A stretch of 6,927 nucleotides of DNA from Methylococcaceae bacterium (GTDB lineage: Bacteria > Pseudomonadota > Gammaproteobacteria > Methylococcales > Methylococcaceae). Each line of letters begins with the position of its first letter. The stretch's first letter is position 1. The notes beneath the pieces are model-generated. The model had not been told where the DNA came from, did no database searches, and saw only the letters and a program-made list of their open reading frames with translations. Location of the stretch: the NCBI GenBank assembly GCA_012026715.1, contig VEPB01000522.1:1-6927 (forward strand), in the 5' to 3' direction. Positions 5,943-6,927 of this stretch are shown here, piece after piece. The position numbers and the translations under genes are program-made.

Positions 5943-6927
5943 TTACTTAACCTTCGGCGAGCGCTGCGTAGCCCGCTCCGATAACTCTCGCTTCACGTCC
6001 ATGGGGGTCGTGGGTATTGCCTGGAGTTCACCGACCAATAGGTCAAAGACGGTGCGGCAGCGTGAGAGGAATTCCGTCAGTTCCTCGTCAGAACGCACGT
6101 ACGGGGTATTGCCCGGAGCGGCCGAAGGGCTGTGGAGCGTGAAGGAAAAAATGCGTTGCCCGTCCCTCCATAATGTCCTGATAAGCTGCAAGAGTTCGAA
6201 GGTTTGATGACCCTCGGGCGACAGCCAGGCCTTGTTGAGTAATCCCAATCTTCCAAGAGTTCCGAGCCCGGTATAGGGAAATCCTCCATTATGTAAGAGG
6301 GTGCGATGTATCGCGGCCCCCCACCTGCGAAGCGGCCCGGTGAAGCCGACGGTGAGGGGGAGCTCGAGCAGGCGATTCTCTACCCCAAACCAGTAGGGTT
6401 GGGCAGTTAACCGTCGAAAATCAGGCCCCCCTTCTGCTGAATAATCCATGTGGGGACAAACGCTTAGATCGACTTCATAGCCTTGCTCTTCCAGGATTGC
6501 GGCGGTGTTGCAGCCAACTCCATAACGCCCTGCCTTATAAACTGTTGGCGCTGCTCCAAAACGCTCGCCGATCAGTTCGCCAAGCAGCTGCAGCTTTCGG
6601 GATTCAAGCTCCTTCTCCAGGTTCCCCGGAAAACTGTTGCGAGAAGAAACCGCTTCGGAGTAAGGCGGAGTTACCCATGGATGTAAATGTGAGCCGATCA
6701 CGCAGCGTCCGTCCTGGTGGATCTCTTGAAGCGGCCTGTAGCCATCAGGTTGAGAAGCGACCGGGTAATCGACAACGTATACCGGTTTGATGCGGTACTC
6801 GTCGAATACCGTCTGAAGCCGGCCGATGGAGTTCATTCCTTGAACCGAGGTATTTTCACGCGAAACGCCGGCCGACCAGTCGAACTCTTCTTCGGTGTCT
6901 ACGACAACGATGAATTTTGCCGGCTCC
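5943..6927 (-). CDS. Polysaccharide deacetylase-like protein (WalW-type), 5' end cut by the window
   Basis: 327 residues are visible before TAA; the reading frame stays open to the right window edge. The ATG at 6836 is internal: the 30 codons before it contain VVVDTEEEFDW (visible residues 7-17), the expected first motif of this NodB-related family. Other family-like motifs are GSHLHPW with His80 and His82 (probable metal ligands), the KAGRYG arginine (Arg134), CPHMDYS (157-163) and the late TLHSPS histidine (His265). The metal and catalytic set therefore appears intact and probably only a few N-terminal residues are missing. NodB-type enzymes remove acetyl groups from sugars such as GlcNAc; relatives of this type commonly sit in exopolysaccharide or cell-surface glycan loci, so the genes beyond the right edge may be glycosyltransferases (inference). 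Base composition is visibly lower in GC than the genes to the left: two 60-base rows I counted gave 55% at 6481-6540 and 77% at 661-720. This may mark an acquired glycan cluster. Not obviously linked to the SulP operon. Confidence 0.85.
   Translation of the reverse strand, partial: EPAKFIVVVDTEEEFDWSAGVSRENTSVQGMNSIGRLQTVFDEYRIKPVYVVDYPVASQPDGYRPLQEIHQDGRCVIGSHLHPWVTPPYSEAVSSRNSFPGNLEKELESRKLQLLGELIGERFGAAPTVYKAGRYGVGCNTAAILEEQGYEVDLSVCPHMDYSAEGGPDFRRLTAQPYWFGVENRLLELPLTVGFTGPLRRWGAAIHRTLLHNGGFPYTGLGTLGRLGLLNKAWLSPEGHQTFELLQLIRTLWRDGQRIFSFTLHSPSAAPGNTPYVRSDEELTEFLSRCRTVFDLLVGELQAIPTTPMDVKRELSERATQRSPKVK

Overview
The window comes from a GC-rich proteobacterium, most likely a gammaproteobacterium or a related group. 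The evidence is the high GC of the left 5.5 kb, gene pairs that overlap by 4 bp, an NtrC-class sigma-54 activator with a linked sensor kinase, and a strong -24/-12 promoter match. I cannot assign a genus from the sequence alone. All five genes I can support read right to left on the minus strand; long open frames on the plus strand are GC-driven shadows.

Layout, right to left in the direction of transcription. (1) 6927-5943 holds the 3' part of a polysaccharide deacetylase-like gene whose start lies outside the window. It is visibly less GC-rich than the rest. (2) 5942-5459 is a 484-bp non-coding stretch. Its right part has alternative hairpins just after the deacetylase stop. Its left part looks like a promoter region: clustered CAACC/GGTTG dyads followed by a near-consensus sigma-54 promoter. 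(3) 5458-3770 encodes a SulP-family anion transporter with a C-terminal STAS domain. (4) 3699-2248 encodes a membrane sensor histidine kinase. (5) 2251-857 encodes a sigma-54-dependent response regulator (receiver, AAA+, Fis HTH). (6) 860-1 encodes an alpha/beta hydrolase with a complete catalytic triad, whose C-terminal end runs out of the window.

Working hypothesis: SulP, kinase, regulator and hydrolase form one transcription unit. The last three are joined by ATGA and GTGA stop/start overlaps, and the kinase follows SulP by about 70 bp with no clear terminator. The operon encodes a sigma-54 activator and appears to begin with a sigma-54 promoter, so the simplest reading is a self-regulated anion (bicarbonate- or sulfate-type) uptake module. 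The kinase would sense an envelope or membrane signal and the regulator would drive the transporter promoter from upstream sites. The families are well known. The circuit, with a serine hydrolase translationally coupled to it, is the part worth testing.
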